Origin: Actinophytocola xanthii
GTDB lineage: Bacteria; Actinomycetota; Actinomycetes; Mycobacteriales; Pseudonocardiaceae
Direction of reading: 5' to 3'
Assembly: GCF_001921205.1 (NCBI RefSeq)
Contig: NZ_MSIE01000031.1
Location: 62,001-126,000 of the forward strand
Length of the DNA stretch: 64,000 nt
Shown here: positions 47,790-56,346 of the stretch, one piece after another
Layout: each line of letters starts with the position of its first letter
How positions within the stretch are numbered: position 1 is the first letter of the stretch
Position numbers and translations under genes: made by a program
Notes under the pieces: model-generated
What the model was told of the DNA's origin: nothing
Databases searched by the model: none
What the model saw: the letters and a program-made list of their open reading frames with translations, nothing else

Positions 47790-49888
47790 CCGGCCAGTGC
47801 GGGTAGCAGCTTGTCCAGGGTGATCGGCAGGTTGCGCACCCGGACCCCCGTCGCGTGGTGGACGGCGTTGGCGACGGCGGCGGCGGTCCCCACGATGCCG
47901 ATCTCGCCGATTCCCTTGCTGCCCATCGGGTTCACGTGCGGGTCGTGCTCCTCCAGCCACCGCGCCTCGATCTCCGCCACGTCGGCGCACGTCGCGATGT
48001 GGTACTCGGCCAGGTCGTGGTTCACCACGTGGCCGAACCGGGGGTCGAGCACGCTCTGCTCGTGCAGCGCCATCGACAGCCCCATCGTCATGCCGCCGAT
48101 GAGCTGTGACCGGGCCGTGCGCGGGTTGATGATCCGGCCGGCCGCGAACACGCCGAGCAGGCGCGGCACCCGCACCTCCCCGGTGTCGCGGTTCACCCTG
48201 GCCTGCGCGAACTGTGCGCCGAAGGCGTACATCGCGAACCGCTCGGTCGCCGGGTTGTCCTCGGTGCTGCCCTGCGCCTCCGCGTCCTCGGGCGGCTCGG
48301 GGCCGAACTTCTCGCGGAACGCGCGGGCCGCGTTCACCACCGCCGAACCCCAGGTGGTCATGCCGGATGACCCACCGGCGACCGACGCGATCGGGTACGC
48401 CGTGTCGCCGATGCGCATCGTCACCTCGGCGACGTCCACCTCCAGCGCGTCCGCGGCGATCTGGGCGAGCGTGGTCCACGTCCCCGTGCCCAGGTCCGCC
48501 GCGCCGATCTCCACCACGTAGCGGCCCTGCTCGCGGCGGATCGTCGCCGTCGAGTCGGCCATCCGGTTCACCGGGTACACCGAGGACGCGACCCCGGTCC
48601 CCACCAGCCACCCGTCCTCCTCGCGCAGGCCCGGGCGCGGGTCGCGGTCGGCCCAGCCGAACCGGTCGGCGCCCTCGCGCAGGCACGCGACGAGGTTGCG
48701 GCTCGACCACGGCAGGCCCGACTCCGGGTCGACCTCGGGCTCGTTGCGCACCCGCAGCTCCACCGGGTCGATGCCCAGCTCCTCGGCCAGCTCGTCCATG
48801 GCCACCTCGGGACCGAACATGCCGGGGCACTCGCCGGGCGCCCGCATCCACGACGGCGCCGGCACGTCCAGGGCGGCCAGCCGGTGGGTCGTCGACCGGT
48901 GGGGCGCGGCGTACATCATCCGGGTCGGCACACCGGTCTGCTCGGCGAACTCCTTGACCTTCGCCGTCTGCTCCACGACGTCGATGGCGATCCCGGCCAG
49001 CCGGCCGCTCTGGTCGGCCGCCAGGCGCATCCGCTGGATCGTCGGTGTGCGGTAGCCGGCCAGCGCGAACATCTGCTGGCGGGTGAACGCCAACCGCACG
49101 TGCCGCCCCGGCACCGCCCGCGCCGCCATCGCCGCCAGCACGACGTGCACGTGCGGCTCGCCCTTGGAGCCGAAGCCGCCGCCGACGTACGGGCAGACCA
49201 CCCGCACCCGCTCGCGGTCGAGCCCGAACAGGTCGGCGAGCACCGCCCGCGTGGGGTGCACGCCCTGCGTGGAGTCCCACACGGTGAGCGCCTCGCCGTC
49301 CCAGTACGCGGTCGTCGCGTGCGGCTCGAGCGGGTTGTTGTGGTACATCGCGGTCGTGTACGTCCGGTCCAGGACGGCCGTGGCGGTCGCCACCGCCTCG
49401 TCGATGTCACCGTCGGAGGTGTCGGTCTCGAACGAGGGGTTGACCTTCTCCGGGGCGTAGAGGTCGCCGCGGCCGGTGCGCAGGACCACGTCGTGGGGCG
49501 CGGGGGAGTAGGCCACCTCGACGAGGTCCGCGCCGCGCAGTGCCGCCTCGGCGGTGTCGGCGACGACCATCCCGACGACCTGGCCGCGGAAGGCGACCTC
49601 CCGGCTCTGCAGCACGGCCAGCTCGCCGTCGTCGGTCTCCAGCGACTCGGCGTCGAACGCGGTGCGGACCAGCAGCACCCCGTCGAGCGCCTCGGCGGCG
49701 GCGGTGTCGACCGAGTCGACCCGGCCCCGGGCGACCGTCGACTGCACGAGCCGGCAGTACGCGGGGCTCGCCGCCTCGGACTCGTAGGCGTAGCGGGCCG
49801 TGCCGGTGACCTTCGGGAAGCCGTCGCGGCGCTCGAGGTCGCTGCCGATCGCGACGGGCCGGAGCTGTTCGGTGGACGGGTCGGTCAC
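47786..49888 (-). CDS. Molybdopterin-binding subunit of a xanthine/aldehyde oxidase-family enzyme
   Basis: 700 aa, PaoC/YagR-like large subunit. N-terminal a/b hammerhead domain (RDGFPKVTGTARYAYE), two MoCo-binding domains, GGGFGSKGE near residue 238 and the active-site Glu in SKGIGEIGIVG near the C-terminus. It oxidises aldehydes or N-heterocycles with water as oxygen source. GTG-type start overlaps the stop of the FAD subunit gene. Its 3' end abuts the convergent DUF397 remnant. Substrate unknown; no dedicated MoCo insertion chaperone (PaoD/XdhC) seen in the window. Confidence 0.92.
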   Translation of the reverse strand: MTDPSTEQLRPVAIGSDLERRDGFPKVTGTARYAYESEAASPAYCRLVQSTVARGRVDSVDTAAAEALDGVLLVRTAFDAESLETDDGELAVLQSREVAFRGQVVGMVVADTAEAALRGADLVEVAYSPAPHDVVLRTGRGDLYAPEKVNPSFETDTSDGDIDEAVATATAVLDRTYTTAMYHNNPLEPHATTAYWDGEALTVWDSTQGVHPTRAVLADLFGLDRERVRVVCPYVGGGFGSKGEPHVHVVLAAMAARAVPGRHVRLAFTRQQMFALAGYRTPTIQRMRLAADQSGRLAGIAIDVVEQTAKVKEFAEQTGVPTRMMYAAPHRSTTHRLAALDVPAPSWMRAPGECPGMFGPEVAMDELAEELGIDPVELRVRNEPEVDPESGLPWSSRNLVACLREGADRFGWADRDPRPGLREEDGWLVGTGVASSVYPVNRMADSTATIRREQGRYVVEIGAADLGTGTWTTLAQIAADALEVDVAEVTMRIGDTAYPIASVAGGSSGMTTWGSAVVNAARAFREKFGPEPPEDAEAQGSTEDNPATERFAMYAFGAQFAQARVNRDTGEVRVPRLLGVFAAGRIINPRTARSQLIGGMTMGLSMALHEQSVLDPRFGHVVNHDLAEYHIATCADVAEIEARWLEEHDPHVNPMGSKGIGEIGIVGTAAAVANAVHHATGVRVRNLPITLDKLLPALAG

Positions 49889-50895
49889 GACTCACGCTCC
49901 TGGGTCAGCTCGCGCAGGGTGGCCACGAGCGTTCGGGTGACCAACGGGACCTTGAAGGCGTTGCCGCCGTCGAGGCCGTCCAGCGGCCGCGCGTCGACCA
50001 GCTCGGCCTCCGCCGCGGCGAGGAAGGTCTCCTCGGTCGGCTCGGCGCCGCGCAGGACGGCCTCGGCCCGGTGCGCCCGCCACGGCACGTGCGCGACGCC
50101 GCCCAGGGCGATCCGCGCCTCCCGGACCCAGCCCTCGCCGTCCTCGAGCTCGACCGCGGCCGCCACGCTGACCAGCGCGAAGGCGTACGACGCGCGGTCG
50201 CGTACCTTGCGGTAGGTCGAGCGGGTGGCCGGCGGCAGCGCCGGCAGGTCGATCGCCGTGACCAGCTCGCCGTGGGCCAGCGTCGTGTCGCGTTCCGGCT
50301 CGTCGCCGGGCAGCCGGTGCAGCTCGGTGAACGGCAGTGACCGCTCGCCGTCGGCGCCGAGCACGTGGACCGTGGCGTCCAGCGCGGCCAGCGCCACGGC
50401 CAGGTCCGAGGGGTGCGTGGCCAGGCAGTGCTCGGAGGCGCCCAGGACCGCGTGGTAGCGGGTGTAGCCGCCGCGGGCGCCGCAGCCCGAGCGGGGCTCC
50501 CGCTTGTTGCACGGGGTGGTCACGTCCTGGAAGTAGACGCAGCGGGTGCGTTGCAGCGGGTTGCCGCCGACGGTCGCCATGTTGCGCAGCTGTCCCGAGG
50601 CCCCGCCCAGCAGGGACCGCACGAGCATCGGGTGACGCTCCCGCACCCGCCGGTCCGCCGCGAGGTCGCTGTTGCGCACCGCTGCGCCGACCCGCAGGCC
50701 GCCGCCCTCGAGGTCGGTGATCTCGGCCGAGGTGGCCCGGGTGACGTCGACCAGCGCACCGGGGGTGGCGACGCCCAGCTTGAGGTGGTCGACGAGGTTT
50801 GTGCCGCCGGCGAGGAACGCGGCGTCCGGGTCGCCCGCGACCAGCCGGACCGCCTCCCGGGCGTCGGTCGCCGTCGCCAGGGTGAACGGCCTCAT
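49885..50895 (-). CDS. FAD-binding subunit of the molybdenum hydroxylase
   Basis: 336 aa, FAD-binding domain of the CO dehydrogenase type (LAGGTNLVDHLK, GGASGQLRNMATVGGNP). Four Cys in RCVYFQDVTTPCNKREPRSG followed by CGARGG and EHCLATHPSD match the extra iron-sulfur insertion known from PaoB/YagS. Passes electrons from the 2Fe-2S centres to its FAD. Start ATG 50895, 4-bp overlaps on both sides. Confidence 0.9.
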   Translation of the reverse strand: MRPFTLATATDAREAVRLVAGDPDAAFLAGGTNLVDHLKLGVATPGALVDVTRATSAEITDLEGGGLRVGAAVRNSDLAADRRVRERHPMLVRSLLGGASGQLRNMATVGGNPLQRTRCVYFQDVTTPCNKREPRSGCGARGGYTRYHAVLGASEHCLATHPSDLAVALAALDATVHVLGADGERSLPFTELHRLPGDEPERDTTLAHGELVTAIDLPALPPATRSTYRKVRDRASYAFALVSVAAAVELEDGEGWVREARIALGGVAHVPWRAHRAEAVLRGAEPTEETFLAAAEAELVDARPLDGLDGGNAFKVPLVTRTLVATLRELTQERES

Positions 50896-51455
50896 CGCCG
50901 CGCCTGCCCGGCCGTCTGCTCGGCGGCCTGTTCGGTGGCCTGTTCGGTGGCCTGCTCGACGGCTTGTTCTACGGCGGCGACGATGTTGACGTAGGCCCCG
51001 CACCGGCACAGGTTGCCGGCCATCCGCTCGGCGATCTCGGCGCGGCTGGCCGCAGGCTCGGTGGTGAGGTCGGCCGTGACGTTGCTCGGCCAGCCGGCCG
51101 CGAGCTCGTCGAGCACGCCCGCCGCCGAGCAGACCTGGCCGGGCGTGCAGTAGCCGCACTGGAAGGCGTCGTTGTCGAGGAAAGCCCGCTGCACGGGGTG
51201 CGGGGAGTCGCCGTCCGCGAGCCCCGCGGCCGTGGTGACCTCCGCGCCGTCGGCGGTCCCGGCCAGGACGAGGCAGGCCAGCACCCGGCGACCGCCGACC
51301 AGGACGGTGCAGGCACCGCACTGACCGTGGTCGCAGCCCTTCTTCGGGCTGGTGACGTCCAGCTGCTCGCGCAGCGCGTCGAGCAGCGTCGTCCTGGTGT
51401 CGACGGTGAGCCGGTACACCTCACCGTCGACGCCCAGCGTGATCGCGGTGTCCAT
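50892..51455 (-). CDS. 2Fe-2S subunit of the molybdenum hydroxylase
   Basis: 187 aa. Plant-type 2Fe-2S cluster (KGCDHGQCGACTVLVGG plus a fourth Cys in LACLV) and the second, all-helical cluster (CGYCTPGQ and NLCRCGAY). First gene of the three-gene operon. No Tat signal, so the complex should be cytoplasmic, unlike E. coli PaoABC. The C-terminus carries a repeated EQATEQA stretch (about residues 161-182) that is not part of the family and may be a coiled extension. Confidence 0.92.
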   Translation of the reverse strand: MDTAITLGVDGEVYRLTVDTRTTLLDALREQLDVTSPKKGCDHGQCGACTVLVGGRRVLACLVLAGTADGAEVTTAAGLADGDSPHPVQRAFLDNDAFQCGYCTPGQVCSAAGVLDELAAGWPSNVTADLTTEPAASRAEIAERMAGNLCRCGAYVNIVAAVEQAVEQATEQATEQAAEQTAGQARR

Positions 51456-51502
51456 GGCTGAGCTGTTCCCCCTGCGGGCCGGCCCAACCCCCGACCCGTG
51501 GA

Positions 51503-52294
51503 TCAGGAGACGCCCTGTTCCTCCTCCACCTGGCGGTTCCAGTCGCGTTTGGTCGCCTGCCAGCGGTCCTCGTCGTGCCCGAGGCGCCAGTAGCCCGAGA
51601 TCGAGACGTCGGCGCGGGGGAGTGCCCGCTCGACCAGCAGCAGGCGCCGGAGCTCCTTGACGAACCCGGCCTCGCCGTGGACGAACGCCTGGCCGGTGCC
51701 GGCGGGGAACGCGAGTGCGGTGACGGCCGGAACGAGGGCGGACCCGGCCGGCGCGTCGCCGCGGTGCAGCCAGATGATCGTGGCGTCGGCCGGGGCCTCC
51801 AGCTTCTGCTCCTCCTCAGGGCCCTCGACCTCGATGAACACGTGCGCCCGGGCGTCGGCGGGCATGCGCTCGAGAGAGGCGGCGATGGCGGGCAGCGCGC
51901 TCTCGTCGCCGGCGAGGAGGTGCCAGTCGACGTCAGCGCGGGGTGCGTAGTCGCCACCGGGGCCGAGGAGCTGGATCGTGTCGCCGGGCTTCGCCTGGGC
52001 CGCCCACGGCCCGGCGACCCCCGCGTCGCCGTGGACGAGCACGTCGAGCCACAGCTCGCCCGCCTGGGCGTCCCAGCGGCGGACCGTGTAGGTGCGCATC
52101 CGGGGGCGTTCGGGGTCGTCCCCGGGGAACAGGAGCTTGACGTAGTGGTCGGTGTACTCACCTGCACCGAACCCGTCGAGACCGGGCCCGCCGAGCACCA
52201 CCCGGGTCATGTGCGGGGTGAGCCGCTCGACGCGCCGCACCTCGGCCTGCCGCGGTGTCCGGCGGCGTGGACGTTCTGCCATGCGATCCATCAT
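51503..52294 (-). CDS. Siderophore-interacting protein (flavin-dependent ferric-siderophore reductase)
   Basis: 263 aa of the ViuB/SIP family: FAD-binding beta-barrel with RTYTVRRWDAQAGELWLDVL, followed by an NAD(P)H-like domain with GDESALPAIAASLERMP and a GEAGFVKELRRLLL stretch, ending GYWRLGHDED. Reduces ferric siderophores to free iron in the cytoplasm. Start ATG 52294; an internal ATG at 52282 is possible. No siderophore transport gene adjacent. Confidence 0.92.
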   Translation of the reverse strand: MMDRMAERPRRRTPRQAEVRRVERLTPHMTRVVLGGPGLDGFGAGEYTDHYVKLLFPGDDPERPRMRTYTVRRWDAQAGELWLDVLVHGDAGVAGPWAAQAKPGDTIQLLGPGGDYAPRADVDWHLLAGDESALPAIAASLERMPADARAHVFIEVEGPEEEQKLEAPADATIIWLHRGDAPAGSALVPAVTALAFPAGTGQAFVHGEAGFVKELRRLLLVERALPRADVSISGYWRLGHDEDRWQATKRDWNRQVEEEQGVS

Positions 52295-52419
52295 GCAGCG
52301 TTGCGCGGGTGCGCCCGCGCGCCGTGCGGGGTGGCGGAGGTCACAGGGACCGGGATGTCCAGAACAGGTTGCCCGCTCCGTCCCCGGGGCGCAACGACAC
52401 CGAGGATGGGAGAGACACC

Positions 52420-52917
52420 GTGCGACCGAACGAGATCACCGAGGTGCTGAACCGGCCGGGCAGCCAGGAGCTGTTGGCGCGCGACCTGACCCGCCTCGCC
52501 TACGTCGCCAAGGACGGCACGCCGCGCGTCGTCCCGATCGCGTTCACCTGGAACGGCGCCGAGGTCGTCATGTGCACGACGAAGAACGCCCCGAAGCTCC
52601 CCTCGCTGCGGGCGAACCCGGCGGTGGCCCTGACCATCGACACCGAGGTGCACCCGCCGAAGATCCTGCTCATCCGCGGCCGGGCCGAGCTGGACGTCGT
52701 CGACGGCATCCCGGCGGAGTACCTCCAGATGAACGGCAGCTACGAGATGACGCGGGAGCAGCGGGTGCACTGGGAGGCGGAGGTGCGCTCGCTCTACGAC
52801 GGCATGGTGCGGATCGTGGTCACCCCGACCTGGGCGAAGCTGATCGACTTCGAGACGACGCTGCCGAGCGCGGTCGAGGAGCTGGTCCGGCAGCGGGACG
52901 AGCGTCAACGCGCCTGA
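52420..52917 (+). CDS. Pyridoxamine 5'-phosphate oxidase-family protein (split-barrel flavoprotein)
   Basis: 165 aa from GTG 52420, with GGGAGAG upstream; the longer open frame upstream overlaps the start region of the divergent gene and is not used. The split-barrel fold shows in LTRLAYVAKDGTPRVVPIAF, MCTTKNAPKLPSLRANP and VALTID. Such proteins bind FMN or F420 and reduce diverse substrates. Divergent to the siderophore-interacting protein gene. Confidence 0.85.
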   Translation: MRPNEITEVLNRPGSQELLARDLTRLAYVAKDGTPRVVPIAFTWNGAEVVMCTTKNAPKLPSLRANPAVALTIDTEVHPPKILLIRGRAELDVVDGIPAEYLQMNGSYEMTREQRVHWEAEVRSLYDGMVRIVVTPTWAKLIDFETTLPSAVEELVRQRDERQRA

Positions 52918-52998
52918 CCTGGTTGGGCCGCCGGGTCGTGGGGTAGACGGGGTGGACCGCGCGGACAGCGCGCCTGGCCGAGGAGGAACGCCCAGCAG

Positions 52999-53355
52999 AT
53001 GATCGACCACAGTGAGCTCGTCATGTCGGTCAGCCAACGTGCCGACGTCGACGCCGACACCGCCCGCGCCGCGATCTCCGCGGTGACCGGGACCTTCGCC
53101 CGGCACATGCTGAACGAGGCCCGCGAGCGCCTGGCGACGGCCCTGCCGGACACTGCCCGCTACGCCGCGACCACCCTCGGCGAGATCGAGTCTCCCGACG
53201 GGGAGCAGGTCATCGAGGAGGTGGCCGAGCAGCTCGACACCACGCCCGAGCGTGCCCGGCGGCTGAGCCAGGCCGTACTCGGGGCACTCGACGAGGCCGA
53301 GCCCGGACTGGTCGACCTTCCGACGGGTCTGCGGCAGGCCCTCGAGCCGGCCTGA
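52999..53355 (+). CDS. DUF2267 family protein
   Basis: 118 aa, all-helical, of the DUF2267 type (acidic, with two helical repeats; the conserved RYAATTLGEIE and IEEVAEQL segments). Common in actinomycetes, function unknown. Has an AGGAGG site before the ATG. Confidence 0.7.
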   Translation: MIDHSELVMSVSQRADVDADTARAAISAVTGTFARHMLNEARERLATALPDTARYAATTLGEIESPDGEQVIEEVAEQLDTTPERARRLSQAVLGALDEAEPGLVDLPTGLRQALEPA

Positions 53356-53376
53356 CCGCCTCCGAGCGCCGACGGG

Positions 53377-54402
53377 TCACCGGGCATTCGGCTTGACCAC
53401 GACCTCGCGGGCGAGGGTGGTGAGCTCGCGGCGGTAGCGCGGGGTTCGGACCGCGGCACGCACGCGGTCGAGCGTCGCCTGGTCGCCGTAGGCCGGCCAC
53501 AGGCCGAACAGCGCCCCGTCGCGCCAGCGCATGGTGGCCTTGTCGGTGGTGGGGTCCACGGCGATGATGCGGTCGACGATCTCGCCCAGCAACGGGTGGT
53601 CGTGCTCGGGGTTGTGGCCCGACGCCGCTCGCACCGCACCGGCGAGCAGGCTGAGCTCGTCGGTCTCGGTGAGGATGCCCGCGGCGTCGCCGGCGAGGAG
53701 GTGCCGCAGCCCTTCCACGTCCCCGGCGAGGAAGGGCTGGAAGGCGAACCTGGCGAGCGCCGGTCCGATCCGCCTGTCCCGCGTGACGGCGAGCGCGGCC
53801 CGCCACCCGTCCCTGTGCGCCACCCCGGCCACCAGGTGCTGCTTGAGCTCGGCCATGCCCTGGCGGTCCTGGCTCGCCGCGTACCGCCGCCAGCCGGCGA
53901 AGAACCCCTCGGCGTCGCCCCGCGCGGCGAGGACTGCGCCGACGTCGCGGTGTCCCAGCCACGACAGGCCGTCCGCGATCCGGTCGGCCGCGGCACCCGC
54001 TCCGGTCAGGTCGCCGACGGCGAGGCGGTTGAGCACCTGTTGCCGTCGCACTCCGGTGTGCGCGGGCAGGAACCGGACCAGCCGTTCGACATCCGGGTCA
54101 CCCAGCGCGCCCACCGCGAGCAGGGCACACGCCGCGTCACCGAAGGTGAAGCGGCCCGGCCGGCCCAGTCCGCTCACCACGGCGCGGTAGGGGAGCGTTC
54201 TGCCCTTGATCCGGGTGATCGTGCGCGGGCCGTCCCCCTGCGCCGGCAGCCGGTCGACAAGCTCGTGGAGCAGGCGCTCCCGCGCGGCGACGTGGGCGGC
54301 CGGCACCGGATACGGCGGCCGCGTGGCTGCCTCGTGCTCCGCGGGCGTCGCTTCGGCGGTGAGGCCGTCGACGAGGGTGTCGAACACGGAGGGGGCGGGC
54401 AT
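53377..54402 (-). CDS. Helical-repeat protein of unknown function
   Basis: 341 aa from ATG 54402. Mostly alpha-helical with Ala, Arg and Leu in a pattern that suggests TPR- or HEAT-like repeats (FFAGWRRYAASQDRQGMAE, LAGDVEGLRHLLAGDAAG). No signal peptide, membrane helix or catalytic motif was seen. Related proteins of about this size occur in actinomycetes without assigned role. It converges on the DUF2267 gene with a 21-bp gap. Confidence 0.65.
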   Translation of the reverse strand: MPAPSVFDTLVDGLTAEATPAEHEAATRPPYPVPAAHVAARERLLHELVDRLPAQGDGPRTITRIKGRTLPYRAVVSGLGRPGRFTFGDAACALLAVGALGDPDVERLVRFLPAHTGVRRQQVLNRLAVGDLTGAGAAADRIADGLSWLGHRDVGAVLAARGDAEGFFAGWRRYAASQDRQGMAELKQHLVAGVAHRDGWRAALAVTRDRRIGPALARFAFQPFLAGDVEGLRHLLAGDAAGILTETDELSLLAGAVRAASGHNPEHDHPLLGEIVDRIIAVDPTTDKATMRWRDGALFGLWPAYGDQATLDRVRAAVRTPRYRRELTTLAREVVVKPNAR

Positions 54403-54482
54403 GGCGCGATTGTGCCACCGAGCCGCACCCTGGACGTCGCGGTTCCGACGTGTCGATGTGGATTGTCCTGGATGGACCGAGA

Positions 54483-54851
54483 CTATCCGTCGGAGAGGCG
54501 TCGTCCGCCGGGGCGCTGGGGCGGGATCACCTGACGGGCGAAGATCCGGGGGGTCGTCCCGCCGCGCGCGACTCGGGCCTGGGCGAGCAGCGTGTGCGCC
54601 AGCGCCGTCGCCTCGTCGGGCGTGAGGCTGGCCCACACCGTGTCCGCGCAGTCCCCGGTCGGGTCTATCCGAAGAACGACGCGCCCGCGCGTCGAGGGAA
54701 GCTGAAAGCGCCCTACGGACAGCCGTCGTCCGCACCCGGTCACCATCTCGCTCGGTTCGGAGTCCACGTCCGCCACCTCCACACCCAACTGGTAAAGCCT
54801 GCAGCGCACGCCGCCCGGCAGGTATTCCGGCGGAAACAAGAATCGATCCAC
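54483..54851 (-). CDS. Conserved hypothetical protein
   Basis: 122 aa from GTG 54851. N-terminal FLFPPEYLPGGVRCRLYQLG, a VADVDSEPSEMVTGCGRRLS segment and DTVWASLTPDEATALAHTLL are of the sort conserved in actinomycete hypothetical proteins. No known domain. It is divergent to the flavoprotein gene and its start lies inside a cluster of ATCGAT motifs, so both genes may share one regulator. Confidence 0.6.
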   Translation of the reverse strand: MDRFLFPPEYLPGGVRCRLYQLGVEVADVDSEPSEMVTGCGRRLSVGRFQLPSTRGRVVLRIDPTGDCADTVWASLTPDEATALAHTLLAQARVARGGTTPRIFARQVIPPQRPGGRRLSDG

Positions 54852-54920
54852 ATCGATGGTTGCGTTGTTCGATGCAGATCGATACTCTCTGCTCGATCAA
54901 TCGAGGAGCATCGATCAATG
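54841..54920. promoter_or_regulatory. Divergent promoter region with repeated ATCGAT motifs
   Basis: Four exact ATCGAT copies (near 54842, 54852, 54878 and 54910) and the palindrome CTCGATCAATCGAG (54892-54905) lie within 80 bp between the hypothetical gene and the flavoprotein gene. Spacing and symmetry resemble sites of ArsR/SmtB-type regulators; no such regulator gene is adjacent. Confidence 0.55.
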
Positions 54921-54928
54921 GAGGCGTG

Positions 54929-56248
54929 ATGTCGGAGTGGCCGGTAGTGGTCGTCGGCGCGGGACCGGTCGGGTTGGCCGCTGCCGCCGAGCTGGTCGAG
55001 CGGGGGCTCGAGCCGGTGGTGCTGGAGCGGGGGGACCAGGCCGGCGCGGCCGTCGCCCAGTGGCACCATGTGCGGCTGTTCTCCCCCTGGTCGGAGCTGG
55101 TCGCGCCGGCGGCCGGCCGCCTGCTGGCCACGGCGGGATGGCGGCGGCCGGCGGGGGAGGGGTACCCGACCGGCGCGCAGTGGGCTGCCGAGTACCTGCG
55201 TCCGCTGGCGGCCGCGCTCGGGGATCGGGTGCGCTTCGGGGCCGAGGTGGTGGGGGTCGCGCGGCGCGGCCGGGACCGGGTCGTGGACGCCGGCCGGGAC
55301 AGCGAGCCGCTGACCGTGCACGTCCGGCGCGCCGACGGCGGCGAGGAACGGATCACCGCCTCGGCGCTGCTCGACGCGTCCGGAACCTGGGGGTCGCCGA
55401 ACCCGCTCGGCGCCGAGGGCCTGCCCGCGGTGGGCGAGACCGCCGCGGCCGAGCGGATCTCCTACCGCGTTCCCGACCTCGACGACGGCGAGGTGGCGGC
55501 CCGCTACGCCGGCCGCCACGTGGTGGTCGCCGGCAGTGGGCACTCCGCGCTGACCGCGCTCGTCGCGTTCGCCGGCCTGGCCGAGCGGGAGCCGACCACC
55601 CGGATCACCTGGCTGCTGCGGCGCGGCGCCGTCGGCTCCACCTTCGGCGGCGGCGAGGCCGACCAGCTGCCCGCCCGCGGCGCACTCGGCCTGCGGGCCA
55701 GGGCCGCCGTCGACGCGGGCCGGATCGAGGTCGTGACCGGCTTTCGTGCGGAGCGGATCGACGGCCGCGACCTGGTGTCGGACAACGGGAACCGATTGTC
55801 CGACGTAGACGAGGTGGTCGTGCTGACCGGTTTTCGGCCGGACCTGTCCTGGCTCTCGGAGTTGCGCCTGGAGCTGGACGCGACGCTGCAGGCGCCGGTC
55901 GCGCTGGCTCCGCTGGTCGACCCCAACGTCCACTCGTGCGGCACGGTGTACCCGCACGGGGTCGCCGAGCTGTCGCACCCGGAGCCGAACGTGTTCCTGG
56001 TGGGGATGAAGAGCTACGGCCGCGCCCCGACCTTCCTCGCGATGACCGGCTACGAGCAGGTCCGCTCGATCGCCGCAGGACTGGCCGGTGACCGCGCGGC
56101 CGCCGAACGGGTCGAGCTGGTGCTTCCCGAAACCGGCGTGTGCGGCGGTGCCGGGCTGTTCGACGAGCCCGCCGAGGGGCAGGCCGGAGGCTGCTGCGCG
56201 CCGGCCGAGCCGGAGGCGCTGAGCCTGCTCGCACCGCCCCGGCGGTAG
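54929..56248 (+). CDS. FAD/NAD(P)-dependent flavoprotein oxidoreductase with Cys-rich tail
   Basis: 439 aa from ATG 54929. First Rossmann fold VVVGAGPVGLAAAAELVERG, ATG-like motif LLDASGTWGSPNP, second Rossmann fold VVAGSGHSALTALVAFAG, and a VVLTGFRPDLSWL segment place it with flavin-dependent monooxygenase or ArsO-like flavoproteins of actinobacterial arsenic loci. The tail has Cys residues (VCGGAG, GGCCAP) that could bind metal or metalloid. Followed by a strong hairpin and a second flavoprotein gene. Confidence 0.8.
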   Translation: MSEWPVVVVGAGPVGLAAAAELVERGLEPVVLERGDQAGAAVAQWHHVRLFSPWSELVAPAAGRLLATAGWRRPAGEGYPTGAQWAAEYLRPLAAALGDRVRFGAEVVGVARRGRDRVVDAGRDSEPLTVHVRRADGGEERITASALLDASGTWGSPNPLGAEGLPAVGETAAAERISYRVPDLDDGEVAARYAGRHVVVAGSGHSALTALVAFAGLAEREPTTRITWLLRRGAVGSTFGGGEADQLPARGALGLRARAAVDAGRIEVVTGFRAERIDGRDLVSDNGNRLSDVDEVVVLTGFRPDLSWLSELRLELDATLQAPVALAPLVDPNVHSCGTVYPHGVAELSHPEPNVFLVGMKSYGRAPTFLAMTGYEQVRSIAAGLAGDRAAAERVELVLPETGVCGGAGLFDEPAEGQAGGCCAPAEPEALSLLAPPRR

Positions 56249-56266
56249 CTCGGGGCCGGGGGAGGT

Positions 56267-56306
56267 GTCGCGCACGGGGTGGCGTTTTCGCCGCCCCGTG
56301 CGCGAC
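56267..56306 (+). terminator. Strong hairpin between the two flavoprotein genes
   Basis: 18-bp arms (one G-U pair) around a TTTT loop: left arm begins GTCGCGCACGGGG, right arm ends CCCCGTGCGCGAC. No T-run follows, as is usual in high-GC genomes. It could be a terminator or partial attenuator of the first gene. Confidence 0.65.
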
Positions 56307-56346
56307 CCCGGCACCGGTCGACCACCCAACCTGTGAAGGCAGAAAC

